Assembly (NCBI RefSeq): GCF_001811505.1
Contig: NZ_KV804982.1
Coordinates: forward strand, 65,810 to 115,118
DNA length: 49,309 nucleotides
Source of the DNA: Streptococcus sp. HMSC034E03
GTDB taxonomy: Bacteria; Bacillota; Bacilli; Lactobacillales; Streptococcaceae
Direction: 5' to 3'
Numbering within the stretch: position 1 is the stretch's first letter; each line of letters starts with the position of its first letter. The notes under the pieces were generated by a model. It was not told where the DNA came from. It made no database searches and saw only the letters and a list, made by a program, of their open reading frames with translations. Positions 7,221 through 16,448 of the stretch are shown here, piece after piece. Both the position numbers and the translations under genes were made by a program.

Positions 7221-7741
7221 GATTGACTCCTTTTCTTTTCAATATATTTCATTACTAGAGTTATAATAGATGCCAAACTGAAAAAGATCAGATAAGTTGC
7301 AATAGGAAACCAGATGTAGCGGTGATCTAGGGATAAGAGGGGAGGTAAAATTCCTTTACTATTTTTCCCGCCAATACCAATAAAGAGATGAACTATTAAA
7401 CCAATACTATTAAGATAGATAAATAAATCTGCATATCTTTTTATTGTCATCCTTGTCTTAGACAAGTCTAGGAACCAATAGTCAAATAATCGATACACCA
7501 GACAAAAAAGATTTATATATATTGGAAAACTATAGTTGATATCTCGGTATGGAGACGGAATAGGAAGAAGTTTAAAAACAAGGGTAACACCTAGTCCTAT
7601 TCCTAAGATGAGAGCAAGGATCAGGAAAAAACCTATAATTTTATGAGAATCTAGCCAAAGCTGAAAACTTTCTTTTCTTGAGTGATTCTTTTTTGTATTT
7701 GACTTTCTTTTGTTACTTTGATTTGATTGTATTTTTCCCAT
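7217..7741 (-). CDS. Hypothetical membrane protein, paralogue of the adjacent pseudogene
   Basis: A 174-aa protein. A basic N-terminus (about 1-33, many Lys/Asn/Ser) is followed by a hydrophobic helix (about 38-62), then a conserved block (IPSPYRDINYSFPIY), three further hydrophobic segments and a KYIEKKR tail. The next gene upstream encodes the same architecture (IPSPYRELHYSFPLY...DYRYIWFP), so the two arose by tandem duplication. ATG at 7741 is preferred over an upstream TTG at 7768, because the latter lies inside the restored reading frame of the neighbour. I do not recognise a function. Confidence 0.6.
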   Translation of the reverse strand: MGKIQSNQSNKRKSNTKKNHSRKESFQLWLDSHKIIGFFLILALILGIGLGVTLVFKLLPIPSPYRDINYSFPIYINLFCLVYRLFDYWFLDLSKTRMTIKRYADLFIYLNSIGLIVHLFIGIGGKNSKGILPPLLSLDHRYIWFPIATYLIFFSLASIITLVMKYIEKKRSQS

Positions 7742-8191
7742 TTTCTTCTTTTCTCTTTTTCTTTTCAATATACTTGGAAATTATAATTGTCACAATAGGC
7801 ACTAGAAAGAAAATGAAATAAGTAAGAGTGGAAACCAGATGTAGCGATAGTCTAATGCCCATATCGGAAGTAATCTTGTTCCTCTTTTAGAGGTCATCCC
7901 AATCGTTAACTGTAATACACAAGCAATTTCGTTAGGATATAAAAACACTTCTGCAAAATTTCGCAAGGAAATCCAGTCTTTCCTAAAGTTACGAAGGAAA
8001 GTATGATAAGATGCATTCACCAAAAGAACGATATTTAAATAAAGTGGAAAACTATAATGCAGTTCCCGATAGGGACTTGGAATAAGGGGTGTTCCGTACA
8101 ATAGACATAACATTCCTAGAGCAGAAAAGAACAGAACGCTTGCATCAAGGATCCAGGCAATTGTTGAATGTTGCACAAACCACAGATTCAT
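7713..8191 (-). pseudogene. Frameshifted paralogue of the 7217-7741 membrane protein
   Basis: The uninterrupted frame (7802-8191, 129 aa) matches its neighbour through IPSPYRELHYSFPLYLN and YRYIWFP, then ends early in LLISFSF. From about 7830 the homologous continuation (YFIFFLVPIVTIIISKYIEKKKRK) is read in another frame and would stop at 7713-7715. The missing base falls in the codon pair TTA-CT near 7832-7836, consistent with a one-base deletion. Upstream of the ATG at 8191 the same frame also stays homologous-looking (KKHSKSK) but contains a TGA about 27 bases upstream, so the N-terminus may be cut as well. A sequencing error cannot be excluded for the single-base event. Confidence 0.65.
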
Positions 8192-8354
8192 GCGGTCTAA
8201 CCAACCTATTTTTCACTTTGATTTAGAATGCTTTTTGTATGCACTAACATTCTTTCTCAATCGTTTCTTCTCTCTCCTTCTAATTCATCATAAACAGATA
8301 AACATTCAACCCATTTAATACAAGTTTTTTATCGTTAGGGAATAATTTTTGATC

Positions 8355-9356
8355 TTATAATTTACCAGAAATATATATAAATAGTTTTTTTCTTAAATAC
8401 TCAATGAATGCACCTACAATAAATATTAGAAGTGTCATTAAGAGAATGATCGTGACAAATATAACGAATTTCTGTCCGTCAACTAAAGAATAGATGTTGG
8501 GTAAAATCCTTCTAAAAATCAGAGGGTGAACATGAAATAAATAGACTCCTAATGTTAGTGGAGATAATGTTAAAACTATTTTTTTCACAGTTAATGGGAG
8601 ATTTTTGAGACTTAAAAATAGTAGAAATATTGATATTCCTTGAAGAATTACTGTTGGAGATGTATAACTTCTCCACTGTTCATAGCCAAGACTGTGCAAT
8701 AGAAAAGTTAAACTTGTCAGTAAGATAATCATTCCAGCAACTTGCCAAACTTTAAAACGATTTTCAAAGTCTAATCTATTGATGATAGCTCCTATCATAT
8801 AAAGGAGTATCATCCATAAAACACTATATCCACCCCACAATCCTAACGAATCTTGTTTAAATATTGTTGGAATAATCGAAAAATATACAAATCCACCACT
8901 AACAAAAGGTAATAACAATTCTTGTTTTACTGTCAATATAGCTTGATTTAAAAATGGAGCCACTAACATTAAACCAAAATAACAACTCATATACCAGTAT
9001 TGACCATGGCTAATTGGCGTAAAAGCAGAGAGCCAATCGCTTAGTGTAACGGATGACTTTGAAAAAAGGGCGAATATTAATGTGATTGAAATCGTATAAA
9101 AAATGATTTGCAACCAAAAACTAAACATTTTTTTATAACTAAATTTAGAATGAAGTCCGACATAGGCACTGATTAAAATATAAATATTTACTGCCGAGTA
9201 GGAAAATGCTTCTAAATAATTTGCAAAAATATAATAAAAATTCTTTTGAATGGCAACTTTTTCTAAAATTCCTCCCATGCCCAGAACATGTAGATTGCAA
9301 ATCATCAGCATTGCTAAAATTCTACAAGCTTCAATTCCTGTGTGTCTATTTTTCAT
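8355..9356 (-). CDS. Acyltransferase 3 family membrane protein
   Basis: A 333-aa polytopic membrane protein with about ten hydrophobic helices. It opens with KNRHTGIEACRILAMLMICNLH, the typical first-helix signature of the acyltransferase 3 family (OafA/WcwK-like). These enzymes move acetyl or other acyl groups from the cytoplasm to sugars at the outer membrane face, often capsule or cell-wall glycans. ATG at 9356 is preceded by AAAGG nine bases upstream; an in-frame GTG six codons earlier is less likely. It lies 33 bases downstream of uvrB on the same strand, probably by read-through. The acceptor substrate cannot be told from sequence. Confidence 0.8.
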   Translation of the reverse strand: MKNRHTGIEACRILAMLMICNLHVLGMGGILEKVAIQKNFYYIFANYLEAFSYSAVNIYILISAYVGLHSKFSYKKMFSFWLQIIFYTISITLIFALFSKSSVTLSDWLSAFTPISHGQYWYMSCYFGLMLVAPFLNQAILTVKQELLLPFVSGGFVYFSIIPTIFKQDSLGLWGGYSVLWMILLYMIGAIINRLDFENRFKVWQVAGMIILLTSLTFLLHSLGYEQWRSYTSPTVILQGISIFLLFLSLKNLPLTVKKIVLTLSPLTLGVYLFHVHPLIFRRILPNIYSLVDGQKFVIFVTIILLMTLLIFIVGAFIEYLRKKLFIYISGKL

Positions 9357-9389
9357 TAATATACCTTTCCACACTATTTATATAACTTC

Positions 9390-11378
9390 TCAAGCCAACG
9401 CCTTGACTTCCAACATCATATCACGAATCTGGGCGGCTAGTTCAAAGTCAAGCACTTCGACGGCTTCTTGCATTTGCTTTTCCAGTTTCTTGACCAATTC
9501 TTTGCGTTCTTGTTTGTTAAGGCTATTGATATCGACTTCCTTGTCTTCTTCCTTAGCAACTGTCTTGGTAACAGAAATAAGGTCACGGATTTCCTTCTTA
9601 ATCGTTTGTGGAATAATACCGTGTTCTTCATTATAAGCCATCTGGATTTTACGGCGGCGAGCTGTTTCATCAATGGCTTTTTGCATAGACTGGGTCATAG
9701 TGTCAGCATACATAATGACATGACCTTCACTATTACGGGCTGCACGACCGATGGTTTGGATCAGACCACGTTCGTTACGGAGAAAGCCTTCCTTGTCAGC
9801 ATCAAGAATAGCAACCAGACTTACTTCAGGAACGTCAATCCCTTCACGAAGGAGATTGATTCCAACCAAGACATCAAAGACTCCTAATCGTAAATCTCGG
9901 ATAATCTCTGTCCGCTCTAAAGTCTTGATATCCGAGTGCATATACTTGACCTTGATCCCCATTTCCTTGAAGTAGTCTGTCAAATCTTCTGCCATTTTCT
10001 TGGTCAAGGTAGTAATAAAGGTGCGTTCATTCTTTTCAACACGGGCATTGATTTCTCCCAAGAGGTCATCAATCTGTCCCATGGTTGGGCGCACTTCCAC
10101 CTCTGGATCCAAGAGACCTGTTGGACGGATGATTTGCTCAATCACGGTGTCCGTTTGTTCCATCTCATAATCACCAGGTGTCGCTGAAACGTAGACAATC
10201 TGGTGAACATGACTTTCAAACTCTTCACGACGAAGAGGACGATTATCCAAGGCAGATGGCAAACGGAAACCATAATTAACCAACATTTCCTTACGCGAAC
10301 GGTCACCATTATACATTCCCTTGATTTGTCCCATGGTCATGTGGCTTTCATCAATCATAATCAAGAAATCATCTGGGAAGAAGTCGAGAAGCGTATAAGG
10401 TGGCTCTCCTTCGCTCCGTCCATCCATGTGACGCGAGTAGTTTTCGACACCATTGGTATACCCCATCTCACGTAACATCTCGATATCGTACTCTGTCCGT
10501 TGTTTCAAGCGTTGCGCTTCAAGGAGTTTGCCTTCTTTTTCAAAGATAGCTAATTGTTCTTCCAATTCAGCCTGGATCTTAGCAATCGCTACTTCCATGT
10601 GGTCGTCATTGGTCACAAAGTGAGTGGCTGGGAAAATCGCCAAATGGTCCACTTCACCTAATACTTGACCTGTCAAAGCTTCAACCTCTCGAATACGATC
10701 AATCTCATCTCCGAAGAATTCAACACGAAAGGCATGCTCATCACGAGATGCTGGGAAAATTTCCACCACATCTCCACGTACACGAAATCTTCCACGCTGG
10801 AAATCAATATCATTGCGTTCAAATTGAATATCGACTAATTCATTAAGCAGTTTATCACGAGAAATTTCAAGTCCTGGGCGCAGACTTACTACACTATCAG
10901 CATATTCTTTAGGGGAACCCAAACCATAAATACAAGATACGGATGCTACAACGATGACATCGTTACGCTCCAAGAGCGCTGATGTAGCGGAGTGACGGAG
11001 TTTATCAATCTCATCGTTAACTGAACTATCTTTTTCGATATAAGTATCACTAGAGGGAACATAGGCTTCTGGCTGGTAGTAATCGTAATAGGACACGAAG
11101 TACTCGACGGCATTCTCAGGGAAAAATTCCTTAAACTCCCCGTAGAGCTGGCCTGCTAGGGTCTTATTGTGGGCGATGACTAGGGTTGGTTTATTAACTT
11201 TGGAAATCACCTGACTCATGGTATAGGTCTTTCCTGTACCAGTCGCCCCCATCAAGATTTGAGCTTTTTCACCACCCTCGATGTTATCTACCAACTGCTC
11301 AATAGCCTGCGGTTGATCCCCAGATGGTTGGTATTTGGATACAAGTTTAAATTTGTTGTCTGTAATTCTATTGATCAT
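9390..11378 (-). CDS. uvrB: Excinuclease ABC subunit B
   Basis: A 662-aa DNA damage verification helicase of nucleotide excision repair, acting with UvrA and UvrC. Walker A is GATGTGKT (residues 44-51). The Tyr-rich beta-hairpin that clamps DNA is [12 protein letters not shown] (about residue 91-102). Helicase motifs follow, including [23 protein letters not shown] and QTIGRAARN. The C-terminal UVR motif (about 627-660, [22 protein letters not shown]) binds UvrC. The start at 11378 ([10 protein letters not shown]) agrees with known streptococcal UvrB; the frame extends five codons upstream without need. It is divergent from glnP. Confidence 0.97.
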   Translation of the reverse strand: MINRITDNKFKLVSKYQPSGDQPQAIEQLVDNIEGGEKAQILMGATGTGKTYTMSQVISKVNKPTLVIAHNKTLAGQLYGEFKEFFPENAVEYFVSYYDYYQPEAYVPSSDTYIEKDSSVNDEIDKLRHSATSALLERNDVIVVASVSCIYGLGSPKEYADSVVSLRPGLEISRDKLLNELVDIQFERNDIDFQRGRFRVRGDVVEIFPASRDEHAFRVEFFGDEIDRIREVEALTGQVLGEVDHLAIFPATHFVTNDDHMEVAIAKIQAELEEQLAIFEKEGKLLEAQRLKQRTEYDIEMLREMGYTNGVENYSRHMDGRSEGEPPYTLLDFFPDDFLIMIDESHMTMGQIKGMYNGDRSRKEMLVNYGFRLPSALDNRPLRREEFESHVHQIVYVSATPGDYEMEQTDTVIEQIIRPTGLLDPEVEVRPTMGQIDDLLGEINARVEKNERTFITTLTKKMAEDLTDYFKEMGIKVKYMHSDIKTLERTEIIRDLRLGVFDVLVGINLLREGIDVPEVSLVAILDADKEGFLRNERGLIQTIGRAARNSEGHVIMYADTMTQSMQKAIDETARRRKIQMAYNEEHGIIPQTIKKEIRDLISVTKTVAKEEDKEVDINSLNKQERKELVKKLEKQMQEAVEVLDFELAAQIRDMMLEVKALA

Positions 11379-11500
11379 AATTGCCTCATACACATTTTCT
11401 ATCCTTCTATTTTACCATAAAAAAGATCTACTTACTGATTCTCAACTTCTTGCCACTTAGTATCTTATGTCATATCTTCTTACATCGAAACGCTAAATAT

Positions 11501-11529
11501 TTGCCAACTTTTTTATTTTCTGCTATAAT
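11501..11529 (+). promoter_or_regulatory. glnPQ promoter
   Basis: TTGCCA (11501-11506), a 17-base spacer and TATAAT (11524-11529) preceded by TGC give a strong extended -10 promoter about 30 bases before the glnP start codon. I see no palindrome clear enough to call a GlnR operator. Confidence 0.8.
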
Positions 11530-11558
11530 GGGTAAATATTCTAAAAAGGAGACTAAAC

Positions 11559-13733
11559 ATGAAGAAAAAAATCCTTGCATTTTTATTATTTTTATTTCCC
11601 TTATTCTCTTTAGGCTATGTTAATGCGGACACTATCAAGATTGTTAGTGATACAGCTTATGCACCCTTTGAGTTTAAAGATACAGACCAGACTTATAAAG
11701 GAATTGATGTCGACATCATCAATAAAGTCGCTGAGATAAAAGGATGGAATATCCAAATGTCTTATCCAGGCTTTGATGCTGCTGTCAATGCGGTCCAAGC
11801 AGGGCAAGCAGATGCGATCATGGCTGGTATGACAAAAACCAAAGAACGTGAAAACGTCTTTACAATGTCTGATACATACTATGATACAAAAGTTGTCATA
11901 GCAACGACTAAGTCTAACAAAATCACTAAGTATGAAGAACTCAGTGGTAAAACTGTTGGTGTTAAAAACGGTACTGCCGCACAACGTTTCCTAGAAAGCA
12001 TCAAAGATAAATATGGATTCACTATCAAAACCTTTGATACTGGTGATTTGATGAATAACAGTCTCAGTACAGGTGCTGTAAATGCCATCATGGATGACAA
12101 ACCAGTCATCGAGTACGCTATTAACCAAGGGCAAGATCTCAGTATCAACATGGACGGAGAAGCCGTTGGAAGCTTTGCTTTTGGAGTTAAAAAAGGTAGT
12201 AAGTACGAATACCTGGTTACAGAATTTAACGAAGCTTTAGCTCAGATGAAAAAAGATGGTAGCTTGGACAAAATTATCAATAAATGGACAAGTTCTTCTA
12301 AAACTAGTTCACAAGTGACTTCTCTCACTTCTACTACAAGCGCAGGTCAAAAAGCTACTCCAGTCAAATCAAAATACGTTATCGCAAGTGATTCTTCATT
12401 TGCACCATTCGTTTTCCAAAACTCAAGCAACCAGTACACTGGTATTGATATGGACTTGATCAAGGCTATTGCCGAAGACCAAGGTTTTGAAATTGAAATC
12501 ACCAACCCAGGTTTTGACGCTGCTATTAACGCGGTTCAATCTGGTCAAGCTGATGGTATGATTGCTGGTATGTCTGTTACAGACGCTCGTAAAGAAACCT
12601 TTGATTTCTCTGATTCTTACTATACAGCTAATACTATTCTTGGAGTTAAGGAATCAAGTACCATTTCTTCTTATGAAGATTTGAATGGTAAAACCGTTGG
12701 TGTAAAAAACGGTACTGCTTCTCAAACCTTCCTAACTGAAAATCAAAGCAAATATGGTTATAAAATTAAAACCTTTGCAGACGGTTCATCTATGTATGAC
12801 AGCTTGAACACAGGTTCAATTGACGCCGTGATGGATGACGAACCAGTTCTTAAATACTCTATTAGCCAAGGACAAAAATTAAAAACACCAATCGAAGGTA
12901 CTCCAATCGGTGAAACTGCTTTTGCAGTTAAAAAGGGAAGCAATCCTGAATTGATTGAAATGTTCAACAACGGTCTTGCAAATCTTAAAGCAAGTGGTGA
13001 ATTCCAAAAGATTCTTGATAAATACCTTGCAACTGATTCAACAAGTGAATCATCAGCTGTTGACGAAACTACTATCTGGGGCTTGTTGAAAAACAACTAC
13101 AAACAACTCCTAAGTGGACTTGGAATTACCCTTTCTCTAGCTTTGATTTCCTTTGCAATTGCGATTGTTATCGGGATTATCTTTGGTATGTTTAGCGTTA
13201 GTCCTTATAAATCACTTCGTATTCTTTCAGAAATCTTTGTCGATGTGATTCGTGGTATTCCATTGATGATTCTTGCTGCCTTTATCTTCTGGGGAGTTCC
13301 TAACTTTATCGAATCCCTTACAGGCCAACAGAGTCCAATCAATGACTTTGTCGCTGGTACAATCGCCCTCTCCCTAAACTCAGCCGCTTATATCGCTGAA
13401 ATTGTTCGTGGTGGTATTAAGGCTGTTCCTATCGGACAAATGGAAGCTAGTCGAAGCCTTGGTATCTCTTACAGTAAAACCATGCGTAAGATTGTCTTGC
13501 CACAAGCAACCAAACTTATGCTTCCAAACTTCGTCAACCAATTTGTTATCGCACTTAAAGATACAACTATCGTATCTGCAATCGGTTTGGTCGAACTCTT
13601 CCAGACTGGTAAGATTATCATTGCTCGTAACTACCAAAGTTTCAAAATGTATGCAATTCTCGCAGTCTTCTATCTTGTGATTATCACTCTTCTTACTAGA
13701 CTTGCAAAACGCTTAGAAAAGAGGATTCAATAA
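11559..13733 (+). CDS. glnP: Glutamine ABC transporter, two substrate-binding domains fused to permease
   Basis: A 724-aa fusion protein. An N-terminal signal segment (about 1-24) is followed by two tandem family 3 solute-binding domains (about 25-247 and 272-492). They are recognisable by repeated APFEFK/APFVFQ, GIDVDII/GIDMDLI, PGFDAA.NAVQ and [11 protein letters not shown] motifs. A Ser/Thr-rich linker lies between them. The C-terminal permease (about 505-724) has five helices and the EAA-type loop [16 protein letters not shown]. This is the GlnP layout of streptococci and lactococci, importing glutamine and related acidic amino acids together with GlnQ. AAAGGAG precedes the ATG. The stop codon overlaps the glnQ start by one base. 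Confidence 0.93.
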   Translation: MKKKILAFLLFLFPLFSLGYVNADTIKIVSDTAYAPFEFKDTDQTYKGIDVDIINKVAEIKGWNIQMSYPGFDAAVNAVQAGQADAIMAGMTKTKERENVFTMSDTYYDTKVVIATTKSNKITKYEELSGKTVGVKNGTAAQRFLESIKDKYGFTIKTFDTGDLMNNSLSTGAVNAIMDDKPVIEYAINQGQDLSINMDGEAVGSFAFGVKKGSKYEYLVTEFNEALAQMKKDGSLDKIINKWTSSSKTSSQVTSLTSTTSAGQKATPVKSKYVIASDSSFAPFVFQNSSNQYTGIDMDLIKAIAEDQGFEIEITNPGFDAAINAVQSGQADGMIAGMSVTDARKETFDFSDSYYTANTILGVKESSTISSYEDLNGKTVGVKNGTASQTFLTENQSKYGYKIKTFADGSSMYDSLNTGSIDAVMDDEPVLKYSISQGQKLKTPIEGTPIGETAFAVKKGSNPELIEMFNNGLANLKASGEFQKILDKYLATDSTSESSAVDETTIWGLLKNNYKQLLSGLGITLSLALISFAIAIVIGIIFGMFSVSPYKSLRILSEIFVDVIRGIPLMILAAFIFWGVPNFIESLTGQQSPINDFVAGTIALSLNSAAYIAEIVRGGIKAVPIGQMEASRSLGISYSKTMRKIVLPQATKLMLPNFVNQFVIALKDTTIVSAIGLVELFQTGKIIIARNYQSFKMYAILAVFYLVIITLLTRLAKRLEKRIQ

Positions 13734-14473
13734 TGGCTAAATTAAAAATCGATGTCGATAATTTACATAAGCAATATGGTAAAAACAAAGTCCTAAAAGG
13801 AATCTCAGCAAAATTCTATGAAGGAGATGTTGTTTGTATCATTGGACCTTCTGGTTCAGGTAAATCAACTTTCTTGCGTAGCTTGAATCTCCTTGAGGAA
13901 GGTACAAAAGGTCATATCACAGTTAATGGCTATGATTTGACGGATAAAGCAACCAACGTGGACCACGTTCGTGAAAATGTCGGAATGGTGTTCCAGCACT
14001 TCAATCTTTTCCCACACATGACGGTATTGGAAAATATCACTTTCGCTCCAGTAGAGCATAAGTTGATGACTAAGGCCGAAGCTGAAAAATTGGGAATGGA
14101 ACTCCTTGAAAAAGTTGGATTGGCTGATAAGGCTAATGCTAATCCTGAAAGCCTATCAGGTGGTCAAAAACAGCGTGTGGCTATCGCTCGCGGTCTAGCC
14201 ATGAACCCTGATATCATGCTCTTTGACGAACCAACTTCTGCCCTTGACCCTGAGATGGTCGGCGACGTTCTTAACGTTATGAAGGAATTGGCTGAACAAG
14301 GCATGACCATGATCATCGTAACCCACGAAATGGGATTCGCCCGCAAGGTTGCCAATCGTGTGATCTTTACTGCTGACGGTGAATTTCTTGAGGACGGAAC
14401 ACCTGACCAAATCTTTGACAACCCACAACATCCGCGTCTTAAAGAATTTTTAGACAAGGTTCTAAACGCCTAG
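13733..14473 (+). CDS. glnQ: Glutamine ABC transporter ATP-binding protein
   Basis: A 246-aa ABC ATPase that powers GlnP. Walker A is GPSGSGKS (38-45), the Q-loop VFQHFN lies at about 87-92, the signature LSGGQ at 141-145, and Walker B with catalytic Glu (LFDEP) at 163-167. The switch His is in [10 protein letters not shown] at about 197. Its ATG shares a base with the glnP stop codon, so the two are translationally coupled and made in fixed ratio. A hairpin terminator follows at 14505-14550. Confidence 0.96.
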   Translation: MAKLKIDVDNLHKQYGKNKVLKGISAKFYEGDVVCIIGPSGSGKSTFLRSLNLLEEGTKGHITVNGYDLTDKATNVDHVRENVGMVFQHFNLFPHMTVLENITFAPVEHKLMTKAEAEKLGMELLEKVGLADKANANPESLSGGQKQRVAIARGLAMNPDIMLFDEPTSALDPEMVGDVLNVMKELAEQGMTMIIVTHEMGFARKVANRVIFTADGEFLEDGTPDQIFDNPQHPRLKEFLDKVLNA

Positions 14474-14504
14474 AAGAGATTGGGCAAAAAGTCTTTATAA
14501 TCAA

Positions 14505-14550
14505 AAAAACGCATTGTATCAGATATTAAAAACTTGATATTATGCGTTTT
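14505..14550 (+). terminator. Terminator after glnPQ
   Basis: AAAACGCAT...TATCA pairs with TGATA...ATGCGTTTT across a short loop, leaving a two-base mismatch. The 3' arm ends in TTTT. It is 32 bases downstream of the glnQ stop and the A/T arms make it usable in both directions. Confidence 0.7.
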
Positions 14551-14581
14551 ATTGTGGGAAAATTTACTTCGGTTGCTCCTG

Positions 14582-14776
14582 ATACTCAATGAAAATCAAA
14601 GAGCAAACTAGGAAGAGAGCCGCAGGTTGCTCAAAGCACTGCTTTGAGGTTGTGGATAGAACTGATGAAGTCAGCTCAAAACACTGTTTTGAGGTTGTAA
14701 ATAGAACTGACGAAGTCAGTAACATATATACGGTAAGGCGACGCTGACGTGGTTTGAAGAGATTTTCGAAGAGTAT
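14582..14776 (-). repeat. BOX element (boxC-boxB-boxA order on the plus strand)
   Basis: A 195-bp copy of the BOX repeat of pneumococcus and relatives. The right end (about 14725-14776) is boxA read in reverse, with the GACGCTGACGTGGTTTGAAG and TTCGAAGAGTAT segments. The left end has the boxC segment with GCTCAAAGCACTGCTTTGAG, a hairpin-forming sequence. A similar AAAACACTGTTTTGAGGTTG block in the middle corresponds to boxB, each followed by ATAGAACTGA(C/T)GAAGTCAG. It fills most of the 450-bp gap between glnQ and zwf. BOX elements are non-autonomous repeats that can change expression of neighbours; here zwf is the next gene downstream. Confidence 0.9.
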
Positions 14777-14822
14777 GAAATTGAGATTTTTCCCAGCCTC
14801 TTAGTATAGACGTATTGGATTT

Positions 14823-14851
14823 TTGGATTTTTTAGAAAATTATGATAAAAT
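14823..14851 (+). promoter_or_regulatory. Probable zwf promoter
   Basis: TTGGAT (14823-14828) and TAAAAT (14846-14851) are 17 bases apart, about 70 bases before zwf and just after the BOX element. The match is moderate. Confidence 0.5.
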
Positions 14852-14922
14852 AAAAAATATGAAAAATGGGGATTCCTCATGCCTAGTTTGACTAGGAAAC
14901 AAAATAGAAATTAGGTAGCTAG

Positions 14923-16410
14923 ATGTCATCAAAAGTTATTGTTACAATTTTCGGTGCAAGTGGGGATTTGGCCAAACGTAAGCTCTACCCTTCACTTTTT
15001 AGACTTTATAAATCAGGTAATCTTTCTGATCATTTTGCTGTTATTGGAACTGCTCGTCGTCCTTGGAGTAAAGAGTATTTCGAATCTGTTGTTGTCGAAT
15101 CTATTTTGGACTTGGCAGATAGCGCAGAAGAGGCTCAAGCTTTTGCTAGTCATTTTTACTATCAAAGCCACGATGTTAATGATACCGAACACTATATCGA
15201 ATTACGTAAGCTTCAGGCTGAGTTAAATGAAAAGTATCAAACTGAACACAACAAGCTCTTCTTCCTCTCAATGGCACCACAATTCTTCGGTACCATCGCC
15301 AAACACCTCAAGTCTGAGCAAATCGTTGACGGTAAGGGCTTTGAACGTTTGATAGTTGAGAAACCTTTCGGTACAGATTATGAAACTGCAAGCAAACTAA
15401 ACGAAGAGCTTCTAGCTACTTTTAACGAAGAGCAAATCTATCGTATCGACCACTATCTTGGTAAAGAGATGATTCAGAGTATCTTTGCCATTCGTTTTGC
15501 CAATATGATCTTTGAAAATGTTTGGAATCGGGAACATATTGATAATGTGCAAATTACCTTTGCAGAACGTCTAGGTGTTGAAGAGCGTGGTGGCTACTAT
15601 GATGAGTCTGGCGCCCTTCGAGACATGGTTCAAAACCACACACTTCAGCTTCTATCACTCCTTGCTATGGACAAGCCTGCAAGCTTTACAAAGGATGACA
15701 TTCGCGCAGAGAAAATCAAGGTCTTCAAGAACCTTTACCACCCTACAAATGAGGAACTTAAAGAGCACTTCATCCGTGGTCAATATCGTTCTGGTAAAGT
15801 TGATGGCATGAAATACATCTCTTACCGTAGCGAACCAAATGTCAACCCAGAATCAATGACAGAAACCTTTGCTTCAGGTGCCTTCTTTGTAGATACTGAT
15901 CGCTTCCGTGATGTACCTTTCTTCTTCCGTACAGGTAAACGCCTAACTGAAAAAGGAACACACGTAAACATCGTCTTCAAACAAATGGATTCAATCTTTG
16001 GAGAACCACTAGCACCGAATGTGCTTACCATCTACATCCAACCGACGGAAGGATTCTCTCTTAGCCTTAACGGTAAAGAAGTTGGAGAAGAGTTCAAACT
16101 TGCACATAATTCGCTTGACTACAGAACTGATGCTACAGCTACAGGTGCTTCACCAGATCCTTATGAAAAGCTAATCTACGATGTATTGAATAACGATTCA
16201 ACTAACTTTAGCCACTGGGAAGAAGTTAGCGCATCATGGAAATTGATTGACCGTATTGAGAAGCTTTGGGCTGATAATGGTGCTCCTCTTCATGACTACA
16301 AAGCTGGTAGCATGGGACCTCAAGCTAGCTTTGAACTCCTTGAAAAATACGGTGCTGAGTGGACTTGGCAACCAGATATCGCCTATCGTAAAGATGGTCG
16401 TTTAGAATAG
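14923..16410 (+). CDS. zwf: Glucose-6-phosphate 1-dehydrogenase
   Basis: A 495-aa enzyme that oxidises glucose 6-phosphate to 6-phosphogluconolactone with NADP, feeding the oxidative pentose phosphate pathway. The N-terminal dinucleotide-binding fold has GASGDLAKRKLYP (about 11-23). The substrate-binding and catalytic signature RIDHYLGKE is at 174-182, with the catalytic His expected further on in RDMVQNHTLQLL. The length is normal. The ATG follows a TTAGGTAG stretch, a modest ribosome-binding site. It is a single-gene unit ended by the hairpin at 16419-16442 and converges on ftsY. Confidence 0.97.
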   Translation: MSSKVIVTIFGASGDLAKRKLYPSLFRLYKSGNLSDHFAVIGTARRPWSKEYFESVVVESILDLADSAEEAQAFASHFYYQSHDVNDTEHYIELRKLQAELNEKYQTEHNKLFFLSMAPQFFGTIAKHLKSEQIVDGKGFERLIVEKPFGTDYETASKLNEELLATFNEEQIYRIDHYLGKEMIQSIFAIRFANMIFENVWNREHIDNVQITFAERLGVEERGGYYDESGALRDMVQNHTLQLLSLLAMDKPASFTKDDIRAEKIKVFKNLYHPTNEELKEHFIRGQYRSGKVDGMKYISYRSEPNVNPESMTETFASGAFFVDTDRFRDVPFFFRTGKRLTEKGTHVNIVFKQMDSIFGEPLAPNVLTIYIQPTEGFSLSLNGKEVGEEFKLAHNSLDYRTDATATGASPDPYEKLIYDVLNNDSTNFSHWEEVSASWKLIDRIEKLWADNGAPLHDYKAGSMGPQASFELLEKYGAEWTWQPDIAYRKDGRLE

Positions 16411-16418
16411 AAAAAAAT

Positions 16419-16442
16419 ATCCTGCAAGAATTCTTGCAGGAT
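16419..16442. terminator. Bidirectional terminator between zwf and ftsY
   Basis: A perfect 12-bp inverted repeat (ATCCTGCAAGAA / TTCTTGCAGGAT) lies between A-rich and T-rich flanks. It can terminate zwf on the plus strand and ftsY on the minus strand. Confidence 0.9.
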
Positions 16443-16448
16443 TTTCTT

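Noticed and set aside
7802-7860. Programmed frameshifting in the small membrane-protein gene
   Set aside because: No slippery heptamer or downstream structure is apparent; a simple one-base deletion explains the pattern better.
9250-10475. Several plus-strand frames opposite uvrB and the acyltransferase
   Set aside because: Antisense to well-identified genes with full motifs; low-complexity content and no homology I can recognise.
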